The translations under genes and the position numbers were made by a program. The notes beneath the pieces are model-generated. The model was given only the letters and a program-made list of their open reading frames with translations, made no database searches and was not told where the DNA came from. Below are positions 1-6,324 of a stretch of DNA of 17,281 nt, in pieces (within the stretch, counting starts at the first letter, position 1; the number at the start of each line of letters is the position of its first letter). Source of the stretch: Spirochaetota bacterium (lineage in GTDB: Bacteria > Spirochaetota > UBA4802 > UBA5550). The stretch lies in NCBI GenBank assembly GCA_022704585.1, contig JAKJGD010000004.1:1-17281 (forward strand), given 5' to 3'.

Positions 1-1
1 A

Positions 2-805
2 TTACAGCCCGGACCCTGTTTCCATCAATTCAACCAGCCGGCTGACGAAGCGCGCTGCCGGAGCGCCGTCAACCACGTCATGGTCGATCAATAAGGTCAA
101 TGACAGATACTCCCTGATTGTAACCGCGTTGTTTATTGCACCGGGCTTCCGGACAATCGAGCCCAGGCCAAAACATACGGGATGGATGCTGTAGGGGATA
201 AACCAGCCGCTTGTCTTCCCCATCATGCCGATCGAGGTAACAATGGCAGTGCCCATCATGTTCTTCACGCGCCGGGGGTTCGACAACAGGATTTTCCAGA
301 TAATAAGGCGCAGCCAGCGGGGCAGGAGCGCGAACAGCTCCATGGGTTCCGCGGATTGTTTCCCGCCCAGGACATAGTCTTTTCCGGTGCGTACTTCCTG
401 CTTTTTCGCCGTTTCAATTTCATTGAACAGCTCTTGTGCGCTTTTTTCATTGACCTTCCTGATAACAATGGGCAGCGGAACTAACGCTCCGTTGTAATCC
501 TTCTCAATGACCAGGGAAATGTCGACATCATCGAATACGAGAATCCTGTTTTTGCCTTTCCGCAATGCGTGAACGCTCTTGTGCTCCGAAACGGCCTGGC
601 CTATGCATTTGAGCGTCCAGGAAGTAAACGACAGCGTTTTCCCGGACTTCTTTTGAATGGTTCTGATCTTCTTCCGGGCCTCCGTGACGTCGATCTCGAT
701 CATTGCCCTGACGTGATGTTTCCGGGAGCCGAGCGCGCCGATGTCCATGGTGAATAGCCGGCTGGAGGGGAGGGTGACTATGCTGTAACCGGTGTCTTTT
801 TGCAT
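2..805 (-). CDS. Stand-alone 2-oxoacid dehydrogenase-type acyltransferase domain protein (E2/CAT fold)
   Basis: This 267-residue protein is complete, with its TAA stop at positions 4-2. It matches the catalytic domain of dihydrolipoamide acyltransferases. Near the C terminus (residues 242-247) it has the signature His-Asp-Val-Val-Asp-Gly, whose His and second Asp are the catalytic pair in E2 enzymes and chloramphenicol acetyltransferase. The lipoyl domain and peripheral-subunit-binding domain of a true E2 are absent, and the protein begins directly in the CAT-like fold. It is therefore unlikely to be a core subunit of a pyruvate or branched-chain dehydrogenase complex, and no E1 or E3 gene is nearby. 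A hydrophobic stretch at about residues 158-175 interrupts the usual fold and could contact a membrane. The start is supported by AGGAAA about 7 nt upstream of the ATG. It is the last gene of a three-gene minus-strand operon, 15 bp after the Cys-rich protein. The acyl donor and acceptor are unknown. Confidence 0.85.
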   Translation of the reverse strand: MQKDTGYSIVTLPSSRLFTMDIGALGSRKHHVRAMIEIDVTEARKKIRTIQKKSGKTLSFTSWTLKCIGQAVSEHKSVHALRKGKNRILVFDDVDISLVIEKDYNGALVPLPIVIRKVNEKSAQELFNEIETAKKQEVRTGKDYVLGGKQSAEPMELFALLPRWLRLIIWKILLSNPRRVKNMMGTAIVTSIGMMGKTSGWFIPYSIHPVCFGLGSIVRKPGAINNAVTIREYLSLTLLIDHDVVDGAPAARFVSRLVELMETGSGL

Positions 806-820
806 GATTGTTTCCTGGAA

Positions 821-1060
821 TCACTCGGCCGGATTGATGCATGATCTTTTGTCCGACTCATATGCATCGCAGCAGAAGATCCTGCACCCCTGCGGCCTCG
901 AGTCGTAGATCGTGCAGCGCCCCGCCGGGCTCAGGTTGGGACAGGCCATAACGGTCCGCCCCGGCGCCACGACCAGCGGGGACCGTTCTCCCGACATCGG
1001 GAGCTTCCCGCAGCACTGCATCAGCTTTTCATCGATCAGGCAGGATTCGCACAGGGACAT
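821..1060 (-). CDS. Small Cys-rich YkgJ/UPF0153-like metal-binding protein
   Basis: This is a 79-residue protein with ten cysteines (4, 7, 16, 17, 40, 49, 59, 63, 64, 74). The middle segment Cys40-Pro-Asn-Leu ... Gly-Arg-Cys49-Thr-Ile-Tyr ... Arg-Pro-Gln-Gly-Cys59 fits the YkgJ-type zinc/iron-chelating cluster, which typically reads C-x-x-L-x-x-x-x-C-x-I-Y-x-x-R-P-x-x-C. It has no signal peptide or membrane segment, so a cytosolic protein binding Zn or Fe is expected. The family has no firm biochemical role, although some members are linked to metal-dependent modification. The gene lies 10 bp after the HAD-like gene and 15 bp before the acyltransferase, so the three are probably co-transcribed. 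At 79 residues it is short for the family. The ATG at 1060 has a GAGG-like site upstream. Confidence 0.75.
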   Translation of the reverse strand: MSLCESCLIDEKLMQCCGKLPMSGERSPLVVAPGRTVMACPNLSPAGRCTIYDSRPQGCRIFCCDAYESDKRSCINPAE

Positions 1061-1070
1061 GGGACGCGCC

Positions 1071-2210
1071 TCAGAGGGGCGCGCCGGCGGTGCAGAAGCT
1101 CTTGTACCGTTCCTTGGCTATGTCGTAAATCTTCTTCACGAGCTCGCCCGGGTTGCGGCGGTACTGCTCCATCCGGTCGGTGACCATCTTCTTCACCTGG
1201 TTGATGTTGATGGAGGAGCCGGTGAACACGACCTCGATCTCGCGCTCCACCGACTGGTAGCTTTCGCCCGAGTGCTCGATCCGCTGGCCGATGATGTTGT
1301 TCTGCATGTTGCGGTGCTGTATCTCGATGTCGATGAGCTCCTGCGACTTCTCCTTCGTGGTGGAGAACACCGTGAGCGACGGCATGTACTCCTCGAACTC
1401 CTCGGACAGGAGGATGCTGTCGAGCCTGCCGTTGAAGTTTAACAGGGGCAGGAGGGATATCAGCGACGAGCCGTACAGCGTTATGGTCGCCTCCGGTATG
1501 ATGTTGTCAAACGGGTTGAAGGCGATCGAGTTCATCAGGGAGAAGGTCTTGACCCCGGCCTCGCCCCTTCCGATGTACACGATCTCGTCGCTTTTCAGGT
1601 CGCTCTCGTGCATGAACTTCTCGATCACCAGGCTCTTGCGGTCGCCGGAAATGAACCGGATCACGTCCCCGGCGTAGACCTCCTTGTTCGCCTGGTCGAG
1701 CTTCTTCATGTATTCGGTGGAGAAGAGGTTTATCTCGTTCAGCCCGACCCGCTTGACGAACTCGATGGCTATCTCGAAGGGCATGGCTGTGAGCACCAGG
1801 GGCGCGTAGGGCTTGATGAATTTGACGAAGAGCTCGGCGCCGGGGAAGAGGCGCGATTTTTCGCCGATGACCGAGATGCAGGAGGTGGGCACCTCTTTCA
1901 GGAGAAAGTCGGGGAAATACACCGCCAGCTTGAAGAAGGAGAAGGGGACATCGCCCTCGACGGATATCCGCCGGTTGTTGATGTCCAGGATGTTCTCGAT
2001 CTTGATCCCCTCGGTGTCGAAGAAGATGTTGTCGATCAGGGTGCTGTAGTCGCCGATCTCGAGGAAGTCCCCCAGGCCGAGAAATATTTTCTTCGGCTGT
2101 TTCAAGAGGTAGGAGAGCTCCTTGAGGTAGTCCTTCCGGTCGAGGCCGACGCGCTCGAATCCCTTTTCCTTGCCGCGGTTGATTATCAGGTCGTAGGTGT
2201 CTTCTGTCAT
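1071..2210 (-). CDS. HAD-like protein with degenerate catalytic motifs
   Basis: From the ATG at 2210 this is a 379-residue soluble protein. I recognise a HAD-superfamily outline of the archaeal phosphatase-like kind. There is a motif-I-like Phe-Phe-Asp-Thr-Glu-Gly at residues 63-68 and a motif-II-like strand ending Val-Leu-Thr-Ala at about 138-142, followed by Phe-Ser-Thr-Glu-Tyr. A motif-III-like Gly-Asp-Arg-Lys follows at 189-192, then Val-Tyr-Ile-Gly-Arg-Gly-Glu-Ala-Gly-Val at 211-220 where active members have Gly-Asp-Ser-x-x-Asp. The replacement of the motif IV Asp by Arg, and only one Asp in motif I, suggest a non-catalytic or altered enzyme. About 100 C-terminal residues are rich in Glu, Gln and Asn and may form helices. 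The frame stays open up to 2462, but that extension is Arg/Pro-rich and runs through repeat sequence, so I reject it. The Shine-Dalgarno site is weak. It heads the operon with the Cys-rich protein and the acyltransferase. Confidence 0.75.
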   Translation of the reverse strand: MTEDTYDLIINRGKEKGFERVGLDRKDYLKELSYLLKQPKKIFLGLGDFLEIGDYSTLIDNIFFDTEGIKIENILDINNRRISVEGDVPFSFFKLAVYFPDFLLKEVPTSCISVIGEKSRLFPGAELFVKFIKPYAPLVLTAMPFEIAIEFVKRVGLNEINLFSTEYMKKLDQANKEVYAGDVIRFISGDRKSLVIEKFMHESDLKSDEIVYIGRGEAGVKTFSLMNSIAFNPFDNIIPEATITLYGSSLISLLPLLNFNGRLDSILLSEEFEEYMPSLTVFSTTKEKSQELIDIEIQHRNMQNNIIGQRIEHSGESYQSVEREIEVVFTGSSININQVKKMVTDRMEQYRRNPGELVKKIYDIAKERYKSFCTAGAPL

Positions 2211-2237
2211 GATTGATCTGGTTGTTCCCCAGAAGAG

Positions 2238-2266
2238 AATGTGCTGAAAACGGGCGCCGGAGTCAA
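2238..2266 (-). promoter_or_regulatory. Candidate sigma-70-like promoter for the HAD-like operon
   Basis: On the minus strand TTGACT (2266-2261, 5/6 to consensus) is followed by a 17 bp spacer and CACATT (2243-2238, 3/6). An A-rich tract lies just upstream of the -35 box, like an UP element. The start codon at 2210 is about 28 nt beyond the -10 box. The -10 box is poor, so this is tentative. Confidence 0.35.
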
Positions 2267-2389
2267 TATTTTTTTTCCTGGGGCCGGGCGCCTGTCCCTC
2301 CTGTCCCGGGGATGTCAGGCCAGGGAGGTACACTGCCATGGAGAGCGGAGCGCCCTTCGTCCGCACTCGGCAACCAACCGGTCCCTGGG

Positions 2390-2484
2390 CGACTTGCGCT
2401 GAGCCTGTCGAAGTGAGCCGAAGGGTGCTTCGTCGTCCCGACAGTATCGGGACTCCCCGCAATGACTGATTACACCCATCAGTC
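2390..2484. repeat. Composite REP-like palindromic intergenic repeat
   Basis: The block contains two perfect 7 bp inverted repeats. GTCCCGA/TCGGGAC has a 5 nt loop (2435-2453), and GACTGAT/ATCAGTC has a 7 nt loop (2464-2484). Read on the minus strand it runs GTCATTGCGGGGAG, then the first hairpin, then GACGAAGCA, then CTTCGGCTCACTTCGACAGG (2424-2405). From memory, GTCATTGCGAGGAG...GACGAAGCAATC and CTTCGACAGGCTCAG are two motifs scattered between genes in many environmental bacterial genomes. Here they are fused. No gene lies inside. Copy number in this genome cannot be seen from one window. Confidence 0.6.
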
Positions 2485-2548
2485 CCTCGTATGGAGCAGG
2501 CCGGATGTGAATCCCGCCTGCCCGGGCGGTCATTGAAGGAAATTTATC

Positions 2549-2575
2549 TTGACACTTTTTCCCTTTATATATTAT
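2549..2575 (+). promoter_or_regulatory. Candidate promoter of the first serine hydrolase gene
   Basis: A perfect TTGACA (2549-2554) is followed by an AT-rich tract with TATTAT at 2570-2575. The spacer is 15 bp, shorter than the ideal 17; an ATTATT at 2571-2576 would give 16. The transcript would have a leader of about 85-90 nt before the ATG at 2670. The AT-rich patch stands out sharply from the GC-rich surroundings. Confidence 0.5.
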
Positions 2576-2669
2576 TCAGGCACTTTCCGGCCGAAAATAT
2601 AAAGAAGAACACCTGTTTTTCAAAAACGCTCCAGCCGCATGCGGGGCATATATTTTACCAGGAATCGTA

Positions 2670-4040
2670 ATGAAGAGAAAGATCGTATTGTTTTCATGGG
2701 CCGTTGCCGTATGCACGCTGATTTTTTTCATCGGGTATTCCCGCGCGTCGCTGGCCACGGGCCTGTTCCGCTCCGCCGAACGGGAGATGAGCAATAAGGC
2801 ACCCGATTACACGGCGAATGACCGCGCCAGGACCTACGGCAGGCAATTCGCCTCCTGGCTCAACGGCAACGTGCCGGGCGGCATGGTGCCTTCCGCGGCG
2901 GTCGGCGTCATACAGGGCGATGAGCTTGTGTTCCACCATGGCGTGCGCGCCGACCTGGACACGCGGTTCGGCATCGCCTCCCTGTCCAAGACCTTCACCG
3001 CGGTACTGGCACTGCGGCTGCACGAAAAGGAGCTCCTTGACCTTGATGCGCCTGTTTCGAAGTACCTGCCCGGCGTGGTCATCGGGCGGGCGGAGCTCCA
3101 CTCGGTCCCGGTCACAGTCCGGCACCTCCTTGCCCACACCTCCGGCATCCCGTCATACGGGAGCAGCCACCGGGTCTTCAGTTTCGGCAACCGGTCCGTG
3201 TCCGTGCCCGCGCAGGTGCACCCGGCCGGGTACTGCTATTCGTACTCCAACGAGGGCTACGCGCTCATGATGCTCGTGATCGAGGCGGCCACCGGGAAGT
3301 CCTACGCGCAGAACATGCAGGACCAGGTACTCGGCCCGCTCGGCATGACCGCGAGCACCGCCGAGTTCGCCAACGGCACCGGCGGGATCGTGACCACGAT
3401 ACGCGACCTGGCGAAGTACACGGCCATGCTCCTCAACCGGGGCAGGTACCGGGGAAAGCTCATCCTGGGCGAGGAGTCCTTCGCGCAGATGCTCGCCAAG
3501 CCGGTCGAGCTTCCCGCAACCCGGGTCGACTACTACTACTCGCTCAGCTGGGAGGTCATCACCGTCGGGGGCGAGATCGACAGCTACTACAAGGCGGGGC
3601 GCTGGTTCAACCAGGCGTCCGGCCTGCAGGCCTTTCCCTCGAAGAAGATCGCCTTCATCTATCTCTGCAACCCGCCCGAGCACCTGGGCGACTCGTTCAT
3701 GTCGTGGCGCCAGGGACTTACCGGCATGCTGCGCTACCTGGTGCGGAAGATTTCCGACGACGAGAGGCTTTGCACGGAGTGGCCCTCCCTTACGCCGGGC
3801 GAGCTGAAGTGGTACGAGGGCTCGTACCGCAACGTCATCACCGGCGAAACGGTGAAGGTGTCCCTCAAAAGCGGCACCCTGTTCAGCAACGGCTTCGGCG
3901 GCTTCATGCCGCTCAGGACATTCACCTCTAACCGCTTCCTGATAGACAGCGGAAGAATGCTCCATAATTTCGTCTGGAAGGACAACCGCGTCGTCGGCCT
4001 GGCGCTCCGCCACGGCTACTACGAACTGGTGCGACCCTGA
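2670..4040 (+). CDS. Membrane-anchored or exported serine beta-lactamase-fold hydrolase, paralog 1
   Basis: This 456-residue protein belongs to the class C beta-lactamase / penicillin-binding-protein-like / esterase family (Pfam Beta-lactamase). An N-terminal hydrophobic segment at about residues 5-23 directs it to the envelope as a signal anchor or signal peptide. The active-site Ser-x-x-Lys is Ser104-Leu-Ser-Lys107, the second motif Tyr-x-Asn is Tyr192-Ser-Asn194, and Lys308-Ala-Gly310 probably stands for the Lys-Thr-Gly triad. The family hallmark His-Leu-Leu-x-His-Thr-Ser-Gly is at 152-159. After about residue 370 comes a C-terminal beta-rich domain (Leu-Lys-Trp-Tyr-Glu-Gly-Ser-Tyr), as in many family members. 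AGGA lies 6 nt before the ATG. Family members act as D-Ala-D-Ala carboxypeptidases, D-aminopeptidases, esterases or beta-lactamases, and the sequence alone does not decide. The next gene is a paralog in the same orientation. Confidence 0.9.
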   Translation: MKRKIVLFSWAVAVCTLIFFIGYSRASLATGLFRSAEREMSNKAPDYTANDRARTYGRQFASWLNGNVPGGMVPSAAVGVIQGDELVFHHGVRADLDTRFGIASLSKTFTAVLALRLHEKELLDLDAPVSKYLPGVVIGRAELHSVPVTVRHLLAHTSGIPSYGSSHRVFSFGNRSVSVPAQVHPAGYCYSYSNEGYALMMLVIEAATGKSYAQNMQDQVLGPLGMTASTAEFANGTGGIVTTIRDLAKYTAMLLNRGRYRGKLILGEESFAQMLAKPVELPATRVDYYYSLSWEVITVGGEIDSYYKAGRWFNQASGLQAFPSKKIAFIYLCNPPEHLGDSFMSWRQGLTGMLRYLVRKISDDERLCTEWPSLTPGELKWYEGSYRNVITGETVKVSLKSGTLFSNGFGGFMPLRTFTSNRFLIDSGRMLHNFVWKDNRVVGLALRHGYYELVRP

Positions 4041-4047
4041 ATTTAAT

Positions 4048-4076
4048 TTGACAAAAGGCCCCGCATGACCCTCAAT
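4048..4076 (+). promoter_or_regulatory. Candidate promoter between the two hydrolase paralogs
   Basis: A perfect TTGACA (4048-4053), 8 bp after the first hydrolase's stop, is followed at 17 bp by CTCAAT (4071-4076, 3/6). It would give the second hydrolase its own start point inside the 115 bp gap. The -10 box is weak, so read-through from the upstream gene remains possible. Confidence 0.4.
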
Positions 4077-4155
4077 AGATTCCCTGCCGGTGAAGCGGGG
4101 GCGGGCGCGTTCATGCGCGCCGATACTGCGCCGCGGCACCGGCCATGGACCGTCA

Positions 4156-5562
4156 ATGAGAAATTCGCCACTGACATCGGCCATCGTGCTCTGCTCGCTC
4201 CTCTCGGCCGCGGCCGCCGGCGGGTGCTTTGTCGAAAAATCGGCGCCGCAGCAGAACAAGGCCGCAGTGCCCGGGCCGGGGCCCGGCACGTTGAGCAAAG
4301 AAGCGGCGCGCGAGCTCCGCGCACGGAACATTATCGCGGAGAAAAAATCGCTCTCGGCATGGCTGCTCGCGAATACCTACTACCCGATCGTGCCTTCCGC
4401 TGCCGCGGCCGTGGTGGAGCATGACCGGGTGATCTACCGGCAGACGGTGCGGTGCGAGCCCTCCCGGCCGTTCGGGGTCGCGTCGCTCACCAAGACCTTC
4501 ACCGCGATCGCGATTCTGCAGCTCGCCGAGCGCGGCATCATCTCCCTCAACGACCCGGTCAGCAAGTACCTGCAGGTCACGTTCGAGAACAGGGCGCTGG
4601 GCTCCCGGCCGATCACCATATGGCACCTCCTGACCCACACGTCCGGGCTCGTGGAAGACCCGAACCCGAAATATGAAGAGAAAAGCTTTCCCTTTACCGT
4701 GCCCGAGCAGAAGTACCCGACCGGCTTCCGGTTCAATTACTGCAACCAGGGCTACAACCTGCTCGGTTTTGTCGTGTTCGAGGCCTCCGGCATGCCCCTG
4801 GGAGAGTACATCACCCGGAAGATACTGATACCGATGGAGATGTACGATTCGCGCGCTCCCCTGAGCACGCACGGGGCGGCCGGCGTGGAGTGTTCCATCG
4901 ACGACCTGGCCAACTACCTGGTCATGCTGATGCACGGTGGGGTGTTCCGGGGGAAACGGATCATCTCGAAACGCATGTACCGCACAATCGTGGACAAAAC
5001 CATCGAGGGACCTTCGTCGAAGAACGAGGAATACCGCGGCATTTGCTTCCGCGTCTGGGCTATCGACGGGGACGTCTACTCCCTGCATCATGCCGCGCAC
5101 ATGCCGGGCGCCGGCGGGTTCATGCAAATGTTTCCGCGTCACGACTGCGGGTACGTGTTCATCAGCAACCCGCCCGTGTACGACCGCGAGGAATTTTACG
5201 GCTACTATTACGGGCTCAAGAGCAGGCTGGCGCGGTTCTGCCGCGCGCTGATGACGGACGATTTTGACCCGGTGAGCTTCCAGGCCGACCGGCCGTCCCC
5301 GAAACAGCTCGCGATGTTCACGGGCCGGTACCGCATGAACGACGGCGGCGCTTACGTCGAGATCGAGCTCCACCCGGGCGGTTACCTGGTCGCGACCAAG
5401 TCCACGACCGGCCTCCGCTACGGGCTGATCCCCACGTCCCTGCACACCTTCGTGTACATCTACCCGGGGCAGTCCGAGAAGGGCGAGATATACGATTTTG
5501 TCATGAAGGGCCGGCGCGTGGCTGGCCTCGGCGTCAAGGACGGCTATTTTATACGCGAGTAA
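4156..5562 (+). CDS. Serine beta-lactamase-fold hydrolase, probable lipoprotein, paralog 2
   Basis: Starting at the ATG at 4156 the protein has 468 residues. Its first 24 form a lipoprotein-like signal with a hydrophobic core and Ala-Gly-Gly-Cys24. A GTG at 4090 would add 22 Arg-rich residues before the signal, so I reject it. The catalytic Ser-x-x-Lys is Ser110-Leu-Thr-Lys113 and the second motif is Tyr195-Cys-Asn197. His315-Met-Pro-Gly ... Gly lies where the third motif is expected. His-Leu-Leu-Thr-His-Thr-Ser-Gly follows the family pattern. The C-terminal domain (Leu-Ala-Met-Phe-Thr-Gly-Arg-Tyr) matches paralog 1 in position. Both copies share Ala-Ser-Leu-(Ser/Thr)-Lys-Thr-Phe-Thr-Ala around the nucleophile but otherwise differ widely, so the duplication looks old. 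It probably acts at the envelope as a peptidase or esterase on D-amino-acid or ester bonds. The Shine-Dalgarno site is weak. Confidence 0.88.
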   Translation: MRNSPLTSAIVLCSLLSAAAAGGCFVEKSAPQQNKAAVPGPGPGTLSKEAARELRARNIIAEKKSLSAWLLANTYYPIVPSAAAAVVEHDRVIYRQTVRCEPSRPFGVASLTKTFTAIAILQLAERGIISLNDPVSKYLQVTFENRALGSRPITIWHLLTHTSGLVEDPNPKYEEKSFPFTVPEQKYPTGFRFNYCNQGYNLLGFVVFEASGMPLGEYITRKILIPMEMYDSRAPLSTHGAAGVECSIDDLANYLVMLMHGGVFRGKRIISKRMYRTIVDKTIEGPSSKNEEYRGICFRVWAIDGDVYSLHHAAHMPGAGGFMQMFPRHDCGYVFISNPPVYDREEFYGYYYGLKSRLARFCRALMTDDFDPVSFQADRPSPKQLAMFTGRYRMNDGGAYVEIELHPGGYLVATKSTTGLRYGLIPTSLHTFVYIYPGQSEKGEIYDFVMKGRRVAGLGVKDGYFIRE

Positions 5563-5591
5563 CGATACGAATTAACGAGAGAGGATCACCC

Positions 5592-6308
5592 ATGGAAAAG
5601 ACTGTATTATTCGAGAAAGAGAACGGCGTGGCGCTTATCACGCTGAACCGGCCGGAGCGGCGCAACGCGTTGAACCAGGACCTGTTGAAGAACCTGTACA
5701 ACTGCATCGAGGCGGTCGCCTCGGACATCGATATACGGGCCGCGGTCCTGACCGGAGCGGGCTCGGCCTTCTGCTCGGGGCTTGACCTGAAGGCCATAGC
5801 CACCGACAACCTGATCGATCCGCGGGGCGACGGGAAGCTGCTCTCGGACGTGCTCGGCGCCTGTGACAAGCCGATCATCGGCGCGATAAATGGACCGGCC
5901 ATGACCGGCGGGTTCGAGCTGGCCCTGAACTGCGACTTCCTGATCGCTTCGGAGCAGGCATCCTTCGCCGACACGCATGTGAAGATGGGGATTCACCCCG
6001 GGTGGGGCATGAGCCAGCTCCTGCAAAATGCGGTCGGCCAGCGGATGGCCAGGCAGATGTCCTTCACCTGCCAGTTCATTACCGCGCAGGAGGCGCTCAG
6101 GGCCGGCCTGGTGAACGAGGTGGTCGCGCCGGAGCGCCTGGTGTCCCGCGCGAAGGAGCTGGCCGGCCATATCGCGGCGATGAACCCGGACATGCTGCAG
6201 ACCATGCGCAAGCTGATCGAGTACCGCGACGGAGCGAGCCTGGACGAGTCGCTCGCCCACGAGGGCCGCGAATTCATGAAATTTTTCAACAAGCACTGGA
6301 AGAAATAG
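5592..6308 (+). CDS. Enoyl-CoA hydratase/isomerase (crotonase) family protein
   Basis: This 238-residue cytosolic protein has the crotonase fold. The first oxyanion-hole segment is Cys61-Ser-Gly-Leu-Asp-Leu, and the second is Gly-Pro-Ala-Met-Thr-Gly-Gly at 101-107, followed by Glu109 at the place of the first catalytic Glu of enoyl-CoA hydratase. The second catalytic Glu, normally in Phe-Gly-x-Pro-Glu, is replaced: the segment reads Phe-Ala-Asp-Thr-His129. That variant occurs in a subset of EchA-like proteins whose reaction is often undefined, so classical hydratase activity is doubtful. The family acts on acyl-CoA thioesters. A strong GAGG lies 7 nt before the ATG. The gene is 29 bp after the second hydrolase and probably shares its transcript. 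It ends 16 bp from the convergent FN3-protein gene with no clear terminator between them. Confidence 0.9.
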   Translation: MEKTVLFEKENGVALITLNRPERRNALNQDLLKNLYNCIEAVASDIDIRAAVLTGAGSAFCSGLDLKAIATDNLIDPRGDGKLLSDVLGACDKPIIGAINGPAMTGGFELALNCDFLIASEQASFADTHVKMGIHPGWGMSQLLQNAVGQRMARQMSFTCQFITAQEALRAGLVNEVVAPERLVSRAKELAGHIAAMNPDMLQTMRKLIEYRDGASLDESLAHEGREFMKFFNKHWKK

Positions 6309-6324
6309 GGCGCGGGCCGGGGGT

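Larger units (their letters stand above)
2211..2669. other. Divergent intergenic region of 459 bp without a convincing gene
   Basis: This spacer separates the minus-strand HAD-like operon from the plus-strand hydrolase genes. It holds one candidate promoter per strand, at its two ends, and a composite palindromic repeat in the middle (about 2390-2484). Short open frames across it encode low-complexity Arg/Pro/Ser-rich peptides without a family signature or a good ribosome binding site. I treat it as non-coding. Confidence 0.6.

Noticed and set aside
2211..2462. 84-codon N-terminal extension of the HAD-like gene
   Set aside because: It runs through the palindromic repeat and candidate promoter and is Arg/Pro/Ser-rich.
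4090..4155. GTG start for the second hydrolase
   Set aside because: It would place 22 Arg-rich residues before a good lipoprotein signal peptide.
3153..4331. 392-codon minus-strand open frame across the first hydrolase gene
   Set aside because: It is antisense to a gene with clear catalytic motifs. Its product is rich in Arg, Ala, Gly, Val and His with no domain, as expected from GC-rich third positions.
4153..5445. 430-codon minus-strand open frame across the second hydrolase gene
   Set aside because: Same reasoning: composition-driven antisense frame with no recognisable fold.
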